DNA of 64,000 nucleotides from Methanococcoides sp. AM1 (GTDB lineage: Archaea; Halobacteriota; Methanosarcinia; Methanosarcinales; Methanosarcinaceae), in contig NZ_CAAGSW010000005.1 of NCBI RefSeq assembly GCF_900774055.1, forward strand, positions 248,001-312,000. The letters run 5' to 3'. How positions within the stretch are numbered: the stretch's first letter is position 1; every line of letters begins with the position of its first letter. Below the pieces are notes generated by a model. That model was not told where the DNA came from, searched no databases, and saw only the letters and a list, made by a program, of their open reading frames with translations. Shown piece by piece: positions 10,008-19,053 of the stretch. The translations under genes were made by a program, and so were the position numbers.

Positions 10008-11243
10008 TTATGTCCCGCACTCCCAACCTTCCATGTATTCGGTCTGATGGGGTTCAAGTTCATCGATATCTATTCCGAGTGACTTTAGCTTCAACTCGGC
10101 AACATAAATGTCAAGATCACGAGGAACCGGATGTACGCCAGCCTCCAGCTTGTTGTCAGCAATGTACTTAACACACTGTGCCTGGTTTGCAAAGCTCATG
10201 TCCATAACCTCTGCAGGGTGACCGTCGCCTGCTGCAAGGTTCACAAGCCTTCCATCAGCAAGTACGTTGATCTTCCTGCCGGCAACATTATACTCCTTGA
10301 TGTTCTTCCTGACGATATTGATAGAATCTGCCATTGCAGTGAGTTCTTCAAGGTTGATCTCCACATTGAAGTGACCGGAGTTTGCAAGAATTGCACCATC
10401 TTTCATAACTTCAAAGTGCTTCCTTGTAAGGACATCCACGTTACCAGTAGTTGTCACAAAGATATCACCATACTTTGCAGCTTCTGCCATTGACATTACA
10501 CGGTGGCCATCCATACGTGCTTCGAGTGCCCGTATAGGGTCGATCTCGGTCACAACGACATCAGCACCAAGTCCGGATGCACGAAGTGCTGCACCCTTTC
10601 CACACCAGCCATACCCACCAATTACAACGGTCTTTCCTGCAACAAGAAGATTAGTGGTCCTCATGATACCATCCCAGGAGGACTGACCGGTACCATAGCG
10701 GTTATCGAAAAGGAACTTGGTCATTGCATCGTTGACAGCAATTACCGGCATCTTCAGGGCACCGTCCTTTTCCATTGCCTTAAGCCTGTGGATACCAGTA
10801 GTGGTTTCCTCACAGCCACCAAGGATATCAGGAAGCATGTCCTGACGCTCGGTGTGAAGCTTGAAAATAAGATCTGCACCATCATCAATAGTGATGTCAG
10901 GTTTCATATCAAGCACTTTGTCAATGGCTTCATAATATTCATCGCCACAACAATCGTATTTAGCATAACAATCAATGTTTTCCCTGGTATTGAGGGCAGC
11001 TGAGACATCATCCTGTGTGCTCAGTGGGTTACAGCCGGTAATAGCTACCTCTGCACCACCTATTGCAAGGGTCTCAACAAGAGCAGCGGTCTTTGCCTCG
11101 ACATGAAGCGCCATTGCGATCTTATGCCCTTTAAGAGGCTGCTCGCGCTCAAAGTTCTCCCTGATGATAGATAGCACAGGCATGTGATTACGCACCCAGC
11201 CGATCTTCATATCACCGGATTCTATCAGTTCTTTTTCACTCAT
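10008..11243 (-). CDS. ahcY: S-adenosylhomocysteine / S-inosylhomocysteine hydrolase
   Basis: NAD-dependent hydrolase of the SAHH family, 411 aa, archaeal length. It has the Rossmann motif VVIGGYGWCGKGAALRASG near residues 206-224, the substrate-side motif GILANSGHFNVEIN-like (here GAILANSGHFNVEI), and the NAD-contacting C-terminal region ending EYMEGWECGT. GGAG precedes the ATG. dadD lies immediately upstream on the same strand, 70 nt away. In Methanocaldococcus jannaschii the homologue prefers S-inosylhomocysteine made by DadD (established for that organism); the neighbourhood here suggests the same route, but substrate preference cannot be read from the sequence. Confidence 0.94.
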   Translation of the reverse strand: MSEKELIESGDMKIGWVRNHMPVLSIIRENFEREQPLKGHKIAMALHVEAKTAALVETLAIGGAEVAITGCNPLSTQDDVSAALNTRENIDCYAKYDCCGDEYYEAIDKVLDMKPDITIDDGADLIFKLHTERQDMLPDILGGCEETTTGIHRLKAMEKDGALKMPVIAVNDAMTKFLFDNRYGTGQSSWDGIMRTTNLLVAGKTVVIGGYGWCGKGAALRASGLGADVVVTEIDPIRALEARMDGHRVMSMAEAAKYGDIFVTTTGNVDVLTRKHFEVMKDGAILANSGHFNVEINLEELTAMADSINIVRKNIKEYNVAGRKINVLADGRLVNLAAGDGHPAEVMDMSFANQAQCVKYIADNKLEAGVHPVPRDLDIYVAELKLKSLGIDIDELEPHQTEYMEGWECGT

Positions 11244-11312
11244 ATTCGAATCTCCAATTTAAAGCGTAAAATGTAATTTAATAGGATCAATACAATGGAA
11301 CGAATTATCACA

Positions 11313-12617
11313 TTATTTCTTCGCATCCACGCGGGACATCAGTTTCTCTGCTGCATCCCGACCCTCATCGATAACCTTCTGCTCATCCATGCAAAGGACC
11401 CTGTAATCATCCATAAGCACTTTACCATTTACAATAGTAGTTCTCACATCACTGCTACCAGCCGAGTACACTAGGTGAGAAGGAACATCATATAATGGAT
11501 TCAAATGTGCTTTGTTCATGTCAACAATAATAACATCTGCATTATAACCTTTCCTTATCATTCCGCTGTTAATGCCCAGTGCCTTTGCGCCGTTGACCGT
11601 AGCCATCTCAAGCACCTGCCTTGCAGGAAGTGCCATCGGATCCATAGTATCAACTTTCTGGAGCAACGCTGCAGTCTTCATCTCCTCGAACATGCCAAGA
11701 TTATTGTTGGAGGCACAACCATCGGTACCAAGACAGACGTTCGCTCCGCGATCGAGCAACTTCGTAATAGGAGCAATACCTGATGCCAGCTTCATGTTGC
11801 TTACAGGATTATGTGAAATATTAACATTATTGTTGCGCAGAATATCCATATCACCATCAGAAAGCCACACACAATGTGCTGCAAGAACATCGGGACCAAA
11901 GAAATCAATGCTGTCCAGCATGTTCACAGAGCACATACCATACTGTTCTTTCATCTGGTTCAGTTCCGCTTCAGTTTCAAGAACATGGATGTGGATCTTT
12001 GCATTGTCCTCAGTTGCCTGCTCCCTTACCTTCATAAGGAATTCCTTTGAACATGTATTCGGAGCATGTGGACCATACATGGCAGATATCCTGCCACCTG
12101 CCCTACCATTCCACTCATTAACGAATGATCTGCCTTTCTTCAGTTCGGTTTTGCCTTTCTCCTCATCCCATAGCTCGATCATACCATAGGACAGGGCAGC
12201 ACGAAGGCCTGAACTTTCAACTACTTTCCCAACTTCTTCCATGAAGAAGTACATATCTGCAAACGCGATGGTTCCACTTTTTACCATTTCAAGACATGCA
12301 AGACGAGTGCCTGCATAAACATCAGAAGCTGTCAGTTCAGCTTCTGCCGGCCATATATGGTTCTCCAGCCAGTCAGAAAGAGCGAGATCATCAGCATATC
12401 CCCTGAAAAGTGTCATTCCTGCATGGGTGTGAGTGTTCACAAAACCAGGCATCACAACGCTGCCTTGTGCATCTATTACAGTTTCAGCAGTCTCTTCTGT
12501 CTTTTCGCATACATCCGTGATCCTGCCATCTTCTATAACAACAACACCATTTTTGATGTTCTCCAACGACGGATCCATCGTCAGAATATAACCGTTCTTT
12601 ATTATGATATCAGCCAT
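11313..12617 (-). CDS. dadD: 5'-deoxyadenosine / SAH / MTA deaminase (amidohydrolase)
   Basis: Zinc amidohydrolase of the MtaD/DadD family that deaminates adenosine nucleosides formed by methyl transfer and radical SAM reactions. Metal-site motifs are NTHTHAGMTLFRGYADDL (HxH), HIHVLETEAEL, LAAHCVW and CLGTDGCASNNNL. About 434 aa from the ATG at 12615-12617, chosen because AGGTG sits 5 nt upstream and the protein then begins MADIIIKNGYILTMD; an upstream in-frame ATG would add 17 residues of no family character. It overlaps the HD gene by 8 nt and lies upstream of ahcY. Confidence 0.92.
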   Translation of the reverse strand: MADIIIKNGYILTMDPSLENIKNGVVVIEDGRITDVCEKTEETAETVIDAQGSVVMPGFVNTHTHAGMTLFRGYADDLALSDWLENHIWPAEAELTASDVYAGTRLACLEMVKSGTIAFADMYFFMEEVGKVVESSGLRAALSYGMIELWDEEKGKTELKKGRSFVNEWNGRAGGRISAMYGPHAPNTCSKEFLMKVREQATEDNAKIHIHVLETEAELNQMKEQYGMCSVNMLDSIDFFGPDVLAAHCVWLSDGDMDILRNNNVNISHNPVSNMKLASGIAPITKLLDRGANVCLGTDGCASNNNLGMFEEMKTAALLQKVDTMDPMALPARQVLEMATVNGAKALGINSGMIRKGYNADVIIVDMNKAHLNPLYDVPSHLVYSAGSSDVRTTIVNGKVLMDDYRVLCMDEQKVIDEGRDAAEKLMSRVDAKK

Positions 12618-13272
12618 TATGACACCTGTACATGTTATCGGAAGATGTCTCATCCTCCAATGCATCAAGATATTGATGCATTATCTTAAGCCTATCCTCT
12701 GCGATCTCTCTTGCAGCGGCAGTATTTAATCTGTTTATTATTTTAAAAGGTTTCATTTCCATATACTCGGCAAAGCCATCCAGAGGATCTTCAGCATAGG
12801 CATTCCTTGAAGAAGCTTTCTCTACCCCGCTGGCATGCTTCAAACATCGCAATGCACCCATGGACATAACTGCCCTGAATATCCCAATAGCACCAAGAGC
12901 ATCAATACGATCTGCATCCTGCAATATCTGACCTTCAAGAGATTCCGCTTTATGTCCGCGGCTGAACCTATGGGTCCTTATACAGGAAACTACGTGATCG
13001 ACCGTAGGAGTATCAACACCTTCGCTTAAAAGGAACTCACGGGCGATCTCTGAACTGTATTCAGCATGATCACCGCCTTCCCGATGCTCCCTGACAACAC
13101 CCACATCATGAAGCAAAGCTGCAAGTCTGATGACCTGAAGGTCACCGCCTTCTTTTGCCAGTATCTCCATACAAGTGGATTCCACACGCTCGATGTGTGA
13201 CATCTCATGAGAACTCGGCTCATCGGCAAGCACGCCTGCAACAAATTCCCGGGTCCTGTCGATCAGATCCAT
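12610..13272 (-). CDS. HD-domain phosphohydrolase
   Basis: Metal-dependent phosphohydrolase of the HD superfamily, about 220 aa. Visible motifs are SHIERV near the N-terminus, LLHDVG (the HD dyad), then SCIRTHRFSRG and ILQDADRIDALGA. This arrangement resembles YedJ-like HD proteins that act on nucleotides or phosphomonoesters; the substrate is unknown. The start is the ATG at 13270-13272 with GAGGT 5 nt upstream, not the GTG four codons earlier. It is tightly packed between phosphopantothenate synthetase and dadD. Confidence 0.85.
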   Translation of the reverse strand: MDLIDRTREFVAGVLADEPSSHEMSHIERVESTCMEILAKEGGDLQVIRLAALLHDVGVVREHREGGDHAEYSSEIAREFLLSEGVDTPTVDHVVSCIRTHRFSRGHKAESLEGQILQDADRIDALGAIGIFRAVMSMGALRCLKHASGVEKASSRNAYAEDPLDGFAEYMEMKPFKIINRLNTAAAREIAEDRLKIMHQYLDALEDETSSDNMYRCHNG

Positions 13273-13280
13273 GAGATACC

Positions 13281-14033
13281 TCACGTATCTGAAAGTTCTT
13301 CAAGTTTTCTTATCATCTGCTGCACAGCATCGGAAAGTGTACGGGAATTGTCATAGTCACCGACCATTTTGCGTAGTTCAGCCTCATCAAGCTCTTTCAG
13401 CTCAGAGAAAAGATCGATCATGTTATCCACAGCACGAACCACATTATCAACAATAGTAACATTCGCAGTACGAGATGTTCTTGATAGTGGATTCAAGTCG
13501 ATAGTTATCACACTTTTACCCATATCCACAAGTGCCTGACATCGATCACCATCTTCAAGCGGGACAAGTACAACATCTGCATTGTAGATGCCTTCACTGT
13601 CCACGATCGCCCTGCTGTGCGGCAATTCAAGACGTGCATCTGCCTTGCTCCCCATAACTTCCGATGCACCGTGCCCTTTAAGGTGGTTGATTATCCGGTT
13701 GACACGTTCTTCGCTCCTGTGGAACAGGTTCACCTCAAGGGGTGCACCTGTAACTTCAGAGAGCTTTACAAGAGAATCAGGAACAAGTGCAGCAGCATTG
13801 CCATTCACCGATAGCACCGGTCGCTCCGCAAGGAGCAACATGGCAACACTGACCTTCTCTGCCAAAAGAGCAGAGGCAGTGGTCTGCTCACCGGTCAGGT
13901 AATCGAAGCATTCGCCCCGACCCTGTGCGACCAGCCCCTGCTGACTTGTTATTCCCAGTTCGACACCTTCGACGATCTTCTCCCTTGTTATGAGGGAAGC
14001 GTATCTTGGATGATCTTTCGGGATCTCGCTCAT
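13281..14033 (-). CDS. 4-phosphopantoate--beta-alanine ligase (archaeal phosphopantothenate synthetase)
   Basis: Archaeal enzyme of the former DUF137 family that joins 4-phosphopantoate and beta-alanine with ATP. It replaces the bacterial PanC/CoaA route. Conserved stretches are IPKDHPRYASLITREKIVEG near the N-terminus, GRGECFDYL, LSVNGNAAALVP, VNLFHRSEERV and ITIDLNPLSRTSRTA. Start chosen at ATG 14031-14033 (MSEIPKDHPRY, the normal family start); an in-frame TTG overlaps the SPFH stop. Pantoate kinase and coaBC lie in the same run, giving three successive steps of CoA synthesis. Confidence 0.93.
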   Translation of the reverse strand: MSEIPKDHPRYASLITREKIVEGVELGITSQQGLVAQGRGECFDYLTGEQTTASALLAEKVSVAMLLLAERPVLSVNGNAAALVPDSLVKLSEVTGAPLEVNLFHRSEERVNRIINHLKGHGASEVMGSKADARLELPHSRAIVDSEGIYNADVVLVPLEDGDRCQALVDMGKSVITIDLNPLSRTSRTANVTIVDNVVRAVDNMIDLFSELKELDEAELRKMVGDYDNSRTLSDAVQQMIRKLEELSDT

Positions 14034-14050
14034 ATTACATACCGCACTGA

Positions 14051-15001
14051 TCAAGCAGTAGCATCCAGGATAATTCCCTGATCAGCAGGAACTATCAAGG
14101 TCTGAACTTCCTGTCCCTCAAGCATCTGGATATACTTGTAGTTGATAAGTTTCGGATTCTTTGCAAGTTCCGCATTTATCAGACGCAAAGCCTCTGCCTC
14201 TCCGGTCGCCCTGACAATGGTCGCATTAGCAGCACCATTCGCCTCAATGATCTTCCTTTCAGCTTCAAGTTGTTCCTTTTCCTTCACAAAGACCATCCTC
14301 TGAGCTTCCTGATCTGCCTGAAGCTTGGACTCAATAGCATCAGCCACCTTTTCAGGCAACCTGACGTTCCTTAGAAGAACCTCTTCAACAATTATACCAT
14401 CCTCAAGAAGAGCAGCTTCCATCTCATCAACCATCTCGGTTGCGACCAGTTCTCTTTGTTCACCATAGACCTCCATGGCAGTATTTCTGGAAACAACTTC
14501 CCTGATAACGGACTTTATCGTAGGCCTTATGATCTTTTCTGCATAGCCAGTACCAAGCTTTGTATGGACCTCACTCGCATCCTCTGAAACAAGCCTGTAC
14601 CTTACACTGATATCAAGACCAAGGGTCAATCCTTCATTCGTTAGTGCATTGATCTGATCATCACCCGTAACTTCACCTTCAGAAGATCTTGCACTCATAG
14701 TGTAGACTTCACTCCTGACAGAATATTTGGTAACACTTACCCACGGAGGGACAATATGCAGACCTTCACCAAGCTCATCATCCTGAACACCACCGAACTG
14801 GCTGAACTTCACACCAACTTCACCAGCACCTATAGATACGAAGATCGATCCGAACAATACGGAAAAGATGATCAGTATCGTTAGAAGAATAGCCGCTCCA
14901 CGGAGAACAATTCCTGCCATTGGCGGAATCTTTATTTCAGGTATAGGGGATTCCTTACCTTCTTTGGGATCTTTGATATCCCATTCATCTTCCATTACCA
15001 T
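14051..15001 (-). CDS. SPFH/prohibitin-family membrane protein
   Basis: 316-aa protein with a charged N-terminus, one membrane segment around residues 33-57 (rich in I, L and V), then an SPFH/band-7 domain (GEVGVKFSQFGGVQ, LGLDISVRYRLVSED, REVVSRNTAMEVYGEQRE). A helical tail rich in E, A and Q (ESKLQADQEAQRM, VKEKEQLEAERKIIEANG) probably drives oligomerisation. Such proteins form membrane microdomains or chaperone membrane proteases. GGAG lies 9 nt before the ATG. Its position inside the CoA gene run is unexplained. Confidence 0.9.
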   Translation of the reverse strand: MVMEDEWDIKDPKEGKESPIPEIKIPPMAGIVLRGAAILLTILIIFSVLFGSIFVSIGAGEVGVKFSQFGGVQDDELGEGLHIVPPWVSVTKYSVRSEVYTMSARSSEGEVTGDDQINALTNEGLTLGLDISVRYRLVSEDASEVHTKLGTGYAEKIIRPTIKSVIREVVSRNTAMEVYGEQRELVATEMVDEMEAALLEDGIIVEEVLLRNVRLPEKVADAIESKLQADQEAQRMVFVKEKEQLEAERKIIEANGAANATIVRATGEAEALRLINAELAKNPKLINYKYIQMLEGQEVQTLIVPADQGIILDATA

Positions 15002-15107
15002 AGTATTTTACTCCTGATTTGTATATAGTGATCCAACTGAATTAAAGAATACATCCTTTTTATTAATACACTTTTCGTACCATTGCGAACAAATTATATG
15101 ATGAACT

Positions 15108-15989
15108 TCAAAAATATCCAGGATGGTGATAAGACGAAGTTACCTTATAAGTAGTAACCTCTGCAAAAGTCGAAAGTACTTCTAACACATCCTCTTTTGC
15201 ATCTTCAACCGAGCAGACAAAAACGGTATCTCCCAACATTGCCTGAGAAGCCATACCACCTGCTGCACCTACTGCTTCGATAGCATCCATTGCACGATCG
15301 CTCGCAAGACCACATTTTACAGTGAACTGTTTTGAGACCTCCATGAAATTCGTAACTGTAGGAAGTGACAGCAAAGAACGCAATGCAGACCTGCCTGCAG
15401 AATTGATCTCACTCATAAGTCCATCATCATTTAGCACCGAACCAGTTGAAAGTTCACCAAGTACGATACAATGAACCTCAAAGGATGGTGAAGGGACACG
15501 ATCAAGAACACCATAAGGAGGGCAACCCGGTGCTTTTCTAATAGGAACCCCCCCGAAATACTGACCTTCAACGTCCCCCATGCCACTACCATTGCTCACC
15601 TCAGCAATATGGACAGCTTCAACAAGCTGATTGGAGGTAAGGCCCAGCGAGAAGGCATCATTGAGTGCATAAGCAGTACTAAGAGCACCTGCGGCAGATG
15701 CACCGAATCCGCAACCTATGGGAATCGACGAGGTGCATTCCACATGAACAGGAAAGTCCACAAGTTGTCCTATCAACGAAAGTGTAGTATCTGCTTTAAC
15801 AGAGACTCCATCGAGAAATATCTCCGTTTTTTCCTCCCCAGGAGTGACAATGGCATCAATGCCCCCATCAAGGACAATACCACACCCGGTTGATCCTTTC
15901 CTGCGTGGATCGGGATCATCATGTATCTCAAAAAAACCTGTAATATGACCAGGAGCAAAGGCCCTGCCAACAGAATTTTCAATTGACAT
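15108..15989 (-). CDS. Pantoate kinase (GHMP family)
   Basis: Archaeal pantoate kinase, the first committed enzyme of the archaeal CoA route. The GHMP ATP-binding motif PIGCGFGASAAGALSTAYAL is clear, with the N-terminal FAPGHITGFFEIH, and HIAEVSNGSGMGDVEGQY around the active site. About 293 aa from the ATG at 15987-15989 (MSIENSVGRAFAPGHITG). The frame extends 11 codons upstream, but that stretch lies within coaBC and lacks family character. It overlaps coaBC by 11 nt, so coupling is likely. Confidence 0.92.
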   Translation of the reverse strand: MSIENSVGRAFAPGHITGFFEIHDDPDPRRKGSTGCGIVLDGGIDAIVTPGEEKTEIFLDGVSVKADTTLSLIGQLVDFPVHVECTSSIPIGCGFGASAAGALSTAYALNDAFSLGLTSNQLVEAVHIAEVSNGSGMGDVEGQYFGGVPIRKAPGCPPYGVLDRVPSPSFEVHCIVLGELSTGSVLNDDGLMSEINSAGRSALRSLLSLPTVTNFMEVSKQFTVKCGLASDRAMDAIEAVGAAGGMASQAMLGDTVFVCSVEDAKEDVLEVLSTFAEVTTYKVTSSYHHPGYF

Positions 15990-17223
15990 CGGACTCTCTT
16001 TTCCCAAACATATCTTCCACATTATCTGCCAGTGTTTCAGCTATCAGCCGCTTATTTCCACTGACATGAGTGATCCCATCATCCCCTGCAGATATTATAT
16101 GAACGTCATTTTCCACGGTTCCCATCCCGGTGATGCTCACCTCGTTTGCGACCACCATGTCAAGTTCAGCAGCTATTAAAGATTCCTTTGCGCGTGTTAT
16201 CAGCTCATCCTCTGTAATGCCGGCCTCTGCCTTGAATCCAACAATGGAAATATCGGGATAAGCATCACGTACTTCTCTTATGAGCTTACGGGTACTCCTG
16301 AATTTCAGGTTCAGCTCACCACCTGATCTTATCTTATTGTCCTGAGCATCAAGAGTGTAGTCTGAGATCGCTGCTGCACTTATCAACATATCATAGCCAT
16401 GTTCAAGTTCCCTGAGAGTTGCATCGATCATCTCCCCTGCGCTTTCGACCAGGATCTCATTCACACCTTCAGAGTCGAACCTGCCATTGTGGACCACAGT
16501 AACCTCCGCTCCCCTGCGGTAGAATTCCAGAGCTATCTCCCTGCCGGTACGGCCTGATGCACGATTGGTGATAATCCTGATAGGATCAATGGCCTCTGCA
16601 GTTGCACCACTTGTTATGATCACTTTTTTTCCTGCAAGTGTACTGCTGCCAAGAGAACGTTCTACTGCAAGTGTGATCTGGTCATTGGATGCTATCTTTG
16701 CAATTCCTTCATTAAGATGAGGACCTACAAAGGTTATGTCCCAATCCTGAAGCTTGTTTATATTTTCCATCACAGCCGGATGTTCATACATCGAATTGTG
16801 CATAGCAGGAACAACGATCACAGGCGTACCGGAGCCCATGGCCGTGGTTGCAAACGTCGTAACAGGAGTATCATCTATCCCATATGCCATCTTGCCGATG
16901 GTATTAGCAGTTGCAGGTGCGACCAGGAGAAGATCTGCACATCCTTCTGAGCCGAAGAACTTCACATGCTCAACTTCACCGGTGATCTCAGTGATGACAT
17001 CGTGACCAGTGGCGTAATGCAATGCATAAGGATGAAGGATATGTTGCGCCTCTTTGCTCATTACAGCATAAACCTCTGCACCGTTGCGTATAAGTTCACG
17101 TGCAAGTTCAACAACACGTACTGCAGCTATACTGCCGGTAACAGCAATAACGATGACCTTTCCGGAAAGGGAAGCACTGCTCTGCCCTTTTATCCATATA
17201 GTAGGATGACGTGACATTTTCAT
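15979..17223 (-). CDS. coaBC: Bifunctional phosphopantothenoylcysteine synthetase/decarboxylase
   Basis: Two-domain CoaBC, about 414 aa. The N-terminal flavoprotein decarboxylase domain begins SLSGKVIVIAVTGSIAAVR and includes VVPAMHNSMYEHPA. The C-terminal CTP- or ATP-dependent ligase domain begins LAGKKVIITSGATAEAIDPIR and has TNRASGRTGREIA and ISAAAISDY. I choose the ATG at 17221-17223 (AGTGGA 4 nt upstream); the frame runs 29 codons further but without a ribosome binding site. First gene of the CoA run, with a TATA element and a striking dyad upstream (see 17379-17441). Confidence 0.93.
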   Translation of the reverse strand: MKMSRHPTIWIKGQSSASLSGKVIVIAVTGSIAAVRVVELARELIRNGAEVYAVMSKEAQHILHPYALHYATGHDVITEITGEVEHVKFFGSEGCADLLLVAPATANTIGKMAYGIDDTPVTTFATTAMGSGTPVIVVPAMHNSMYEHPAVMENINKLQDWDITFVGPHLNEGIAKIASNDQITLAVERSLGSSTLAGKKVIITSGATAEAIDPIRIITNRASGRTGREIALEFYRRGAEVTVVHNGRFDSEGVNEILVESAGEMIDATLRELEHGYDMLISAAAISDYTLDAQDNKIRSGGELNLKFRSTRKLIREVRDAYPDISIVGFKAEAGITEDELITRAKESLIAAELDMVVANEVSITGMGTVENDVHIISAGDDGITHVSGNKRLIAETLADNVEDMFGKRESDVN

Positions 17224-17378
17224 CAAATCCACTTTGTGTTCTAATGATAAGTAGCTTACTGAAAGTTTTTCGAAAAACGGCATTCTTTTTATCCATGCTT
17301 TTGAACACATAGGTTAAAAATACCCCAAACTAATGCAATGTACCTTTGGAGAATCCCATTTTCTTCCATTAGACGCCT

Positions 17379-17441
17379 TTAATGTGCCCCAGTTAAGAAA
17401 ACATAAGGCACATTAACTGGCATTTTGCCTAAATATAAAAG
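17379..17441 (-). promoter_or_regulatory. coaBC promoter with nested inverted repeats at the predicted start site
   Basis: On the minus strand CTTTTATATTTAG (complement of about 17429-17441) is a good TATA box. About 25 nt downstream, where transcription should begin, lies a perfect 10-bp inverted repeat (TTAATGTGCC 17379-17388 with GGCACATTAA 17407-17416). A perfect 8-bp inverted repeat interleaves with it (CCAGTTAA 17389-17396 with TTAACTGG 17413-17420). The two share the bases TTAA at 17413-17416. This looks like an operator or a switchable leader RNA for the coaBC operon; the function is inferred. Confidence 0.55.
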
Positions 17442-17535
17442 CAGCGTCAAGCAGTCAATAATAAAAATAAAAGATGTAATCTGGAAGTTCACAGATCACG
17501 AAACGGAATAAACAATGAAAAAAAGATGGAGAACG

Positions 17536-17745
17536 TTATTTTAGTACGTCTTCCTTTGTTGGTCTTTGTTTCCACTCACCACAATAGAGCTCTTTAGTAG
17601 TGATGGGGAAATATACGTTACCAGTTCTAAAATGTTGTTCAGTGTCGGCAAGGGGAGGATATCTCCTACATTCCCCACGATCCCCACCTAATTCATTTTC
17701 GACTATCCAATAATAGCATGTTGAACATTTTACTTGACTATCCAT
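17536..17745 (-). CDS. Small cysteine-rich hypothetical protein
   Basis: 69 aa with four cysteines in the pattern C-x2-C near residues 7-10, C near 27 and C near 55 (KCSTCYYWIVE, RGECRRYPP, ELYCGEW), suggesting one bound metal ion. No family is recognised. It stands alone between the coaBC promoter and the VLRF1 gene, on the minus strand. The ATG is not preceded by an obvious ribosome binding site, so it may be read from a short leader. Confidence 0.7.
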   Translation of the reverse strand: MDSQVKCSTCYYWIVENELGGDRGECRRYPPLADTEQHFRTGNVYFPITTKELYCGEWKQRPTKEDVLK

Positions 17746-17797
17746 CTAACGCACCCCATTAAACATATTCACTATAAATATCTTTAACCTTTCCTTT

Positions 17798-17822
17798 CAT
17801 TCATTCATTCATTCATTCATTC
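17798..17822. repeat. CATT tetranucleotide tandem repeat
   Basis: Six uninterrupted copies of CATT (25 bases) in the intergenic region upstream of the small cysteine-rich gene and the VLRF1-type gene. Such simple repeats are prone to slippage; no coding role is apparent because it is not inside a gene. Confidence 0.85.
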
Positions 17823-18028
17823 ACTGTAACACCGCGTAAAACGAGAGCTCTTTCCTATCAAACCAGGCAATGAGTTACAGTGATCACTTTAGCCGCTAAA
17901 GTATCCAGCCAATCGCATACACCCACATATTTCCTTAAATGTTTGGCAAATGTCAATAAGAATCTTAACAGTTGTGCATATACTAACAGAAGTATTAATA
18001 GCATCCTGAAACACTTAACTTGAGATTA

Positions 18029-19042
18029 ATGGCTGGAACAAAGAAAGTCGCAGGAAACCTGAACACATTTTTTAATAAGTATTCAGGAAAAGAAAAGCTG
18101 GAGGATGAGATCGACAAGCTCCAGTCACACATACTTGAGCTGGAGATCGACAGGAAGAGGTTTGAGAAGAACGAGACCAATGCAAAACGTGCCCTTGCTG
18201 CAAAACAGGAAGCAGAGGAAAAACTCAAAGCTGCTAACGTTAAGATCGAAACACTCACACACCAGCTTGAAGAGAAGAAAGAGGAAGTTTCTGAGGAAAT
18301 CTCATTTGCTCTTATCGAAGAGGTCACAACGCCACAGATGGAATCCTACATTGAACAGCTGGAATCCATAAGATCTGATCGCGATTCACTGCTAACTGCC
18401 TACATTACTGAAAAAGAGATGATTTTGAACGCAGGAGTCTCAAAGGATGGTATTAGGGAGATAGACCAGAATAGCCAGTACCTGATACAAAAGATCAAAA
18501 GTGACACAGGATATGCACTGTTCTATGACAGGATGCAGATGGTAAAGGAGGTTGTAGTTCCTGCACTCCCATTTGAAAGAAGTTATGTAGAAATGTCCGG
18601 TTCGTTTGGGACCGGGGCGCTAAAGAACACGCTCATAAAGGACATTAATGTATGTATCCTCGCTGCCCACGCCGGAGAATCACTTATCGGCATATCTTCC
18701 GATAAGACCGGATTTGACGAAGATATGATCATCAGGAGCAGTGTCAAAGCCAAACATACAAAGGGTGGATTTAGCCAGAGGCGCTTTGAAAGGCTCAGGG
18801 ATGAAGATATAGATCATCATGTGGAAAAGGTCAGGAACGCACTGAAGAACATGCTTGAGCATGCTCCTGTTGATATTGATATGATAATAATATGTGGAGA
18901 CACTGTGCTGGCAAATTATATCCTTGAAAATATTGATACGGATTTACCAGTAATGGAAAGGAACATTGATGCAAAGATCGAAAAGCATGATACTGATAGC
19001 ATAATAAAAAGTATCTTCAGCTGCCGCCGATATAAACTGTAA
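18029..19042 (+). CDS. Vms1/VLRF1-type peptidyl-tRNA release factor homologue
   Basis: 337-aa protein with an N-terminal coiled coil of about 80 residues rich in K and E, then a domain resembling the VLRF1 release-factor fold of eukaryotic Vms1/ANKZF1. The supports are SGSFGTGALKN, and KGGFSQRRFERLRDEDI near residues 245-261, whose GGxxQ loop matches the catalytic loop of this family (GGQ-like). These factors cleave nascent chains from stalled ribosomes; the role here is inferred. The ATG at 18029 is chosen over a TTG three codons earlier; no strong ribosome binding site precedes it. The following two genes lie on the same strand. Confidence 0.78.
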   Translation: MAGTKKVAGNLNTFFNKYSGKEKLEDEIDKLQSHILELEIDRKRFEKNETNAKRALAAKQEAEEKLKAANVKIETLTHQLEEKKEEVSEEISFALIEEVTTPQMESYIEQLESIRSDRDSLLTAYITEKEMILNAGVSKDGIREIDQNSQYLIQKIKSDTGYALFYDRMQMVKEVVVPALPFERSYVEMSGSFGTGALKNTLIKDINVCILAAHAGESLIGISSDKTGFDEDMIIRSSVKAKHTKGGFSQRRFERLRDEDIDHHVEKVRNALKNMLEHAPVDIDMIIICGDTVLANYILENIDTDLPVMERNIDAKIEKHDTDSIIKSIFSCRRYKL

Positions 19043-19053
19043 CAGGAGCGAAC

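Noticed and set aside
12618-12668. Longer N-terminus for the DadD-type deaminase
   Set aside because: The extra 17 residues lie inside the HD gene and show no family character, while AGGTG is well placed before the internal ATG.
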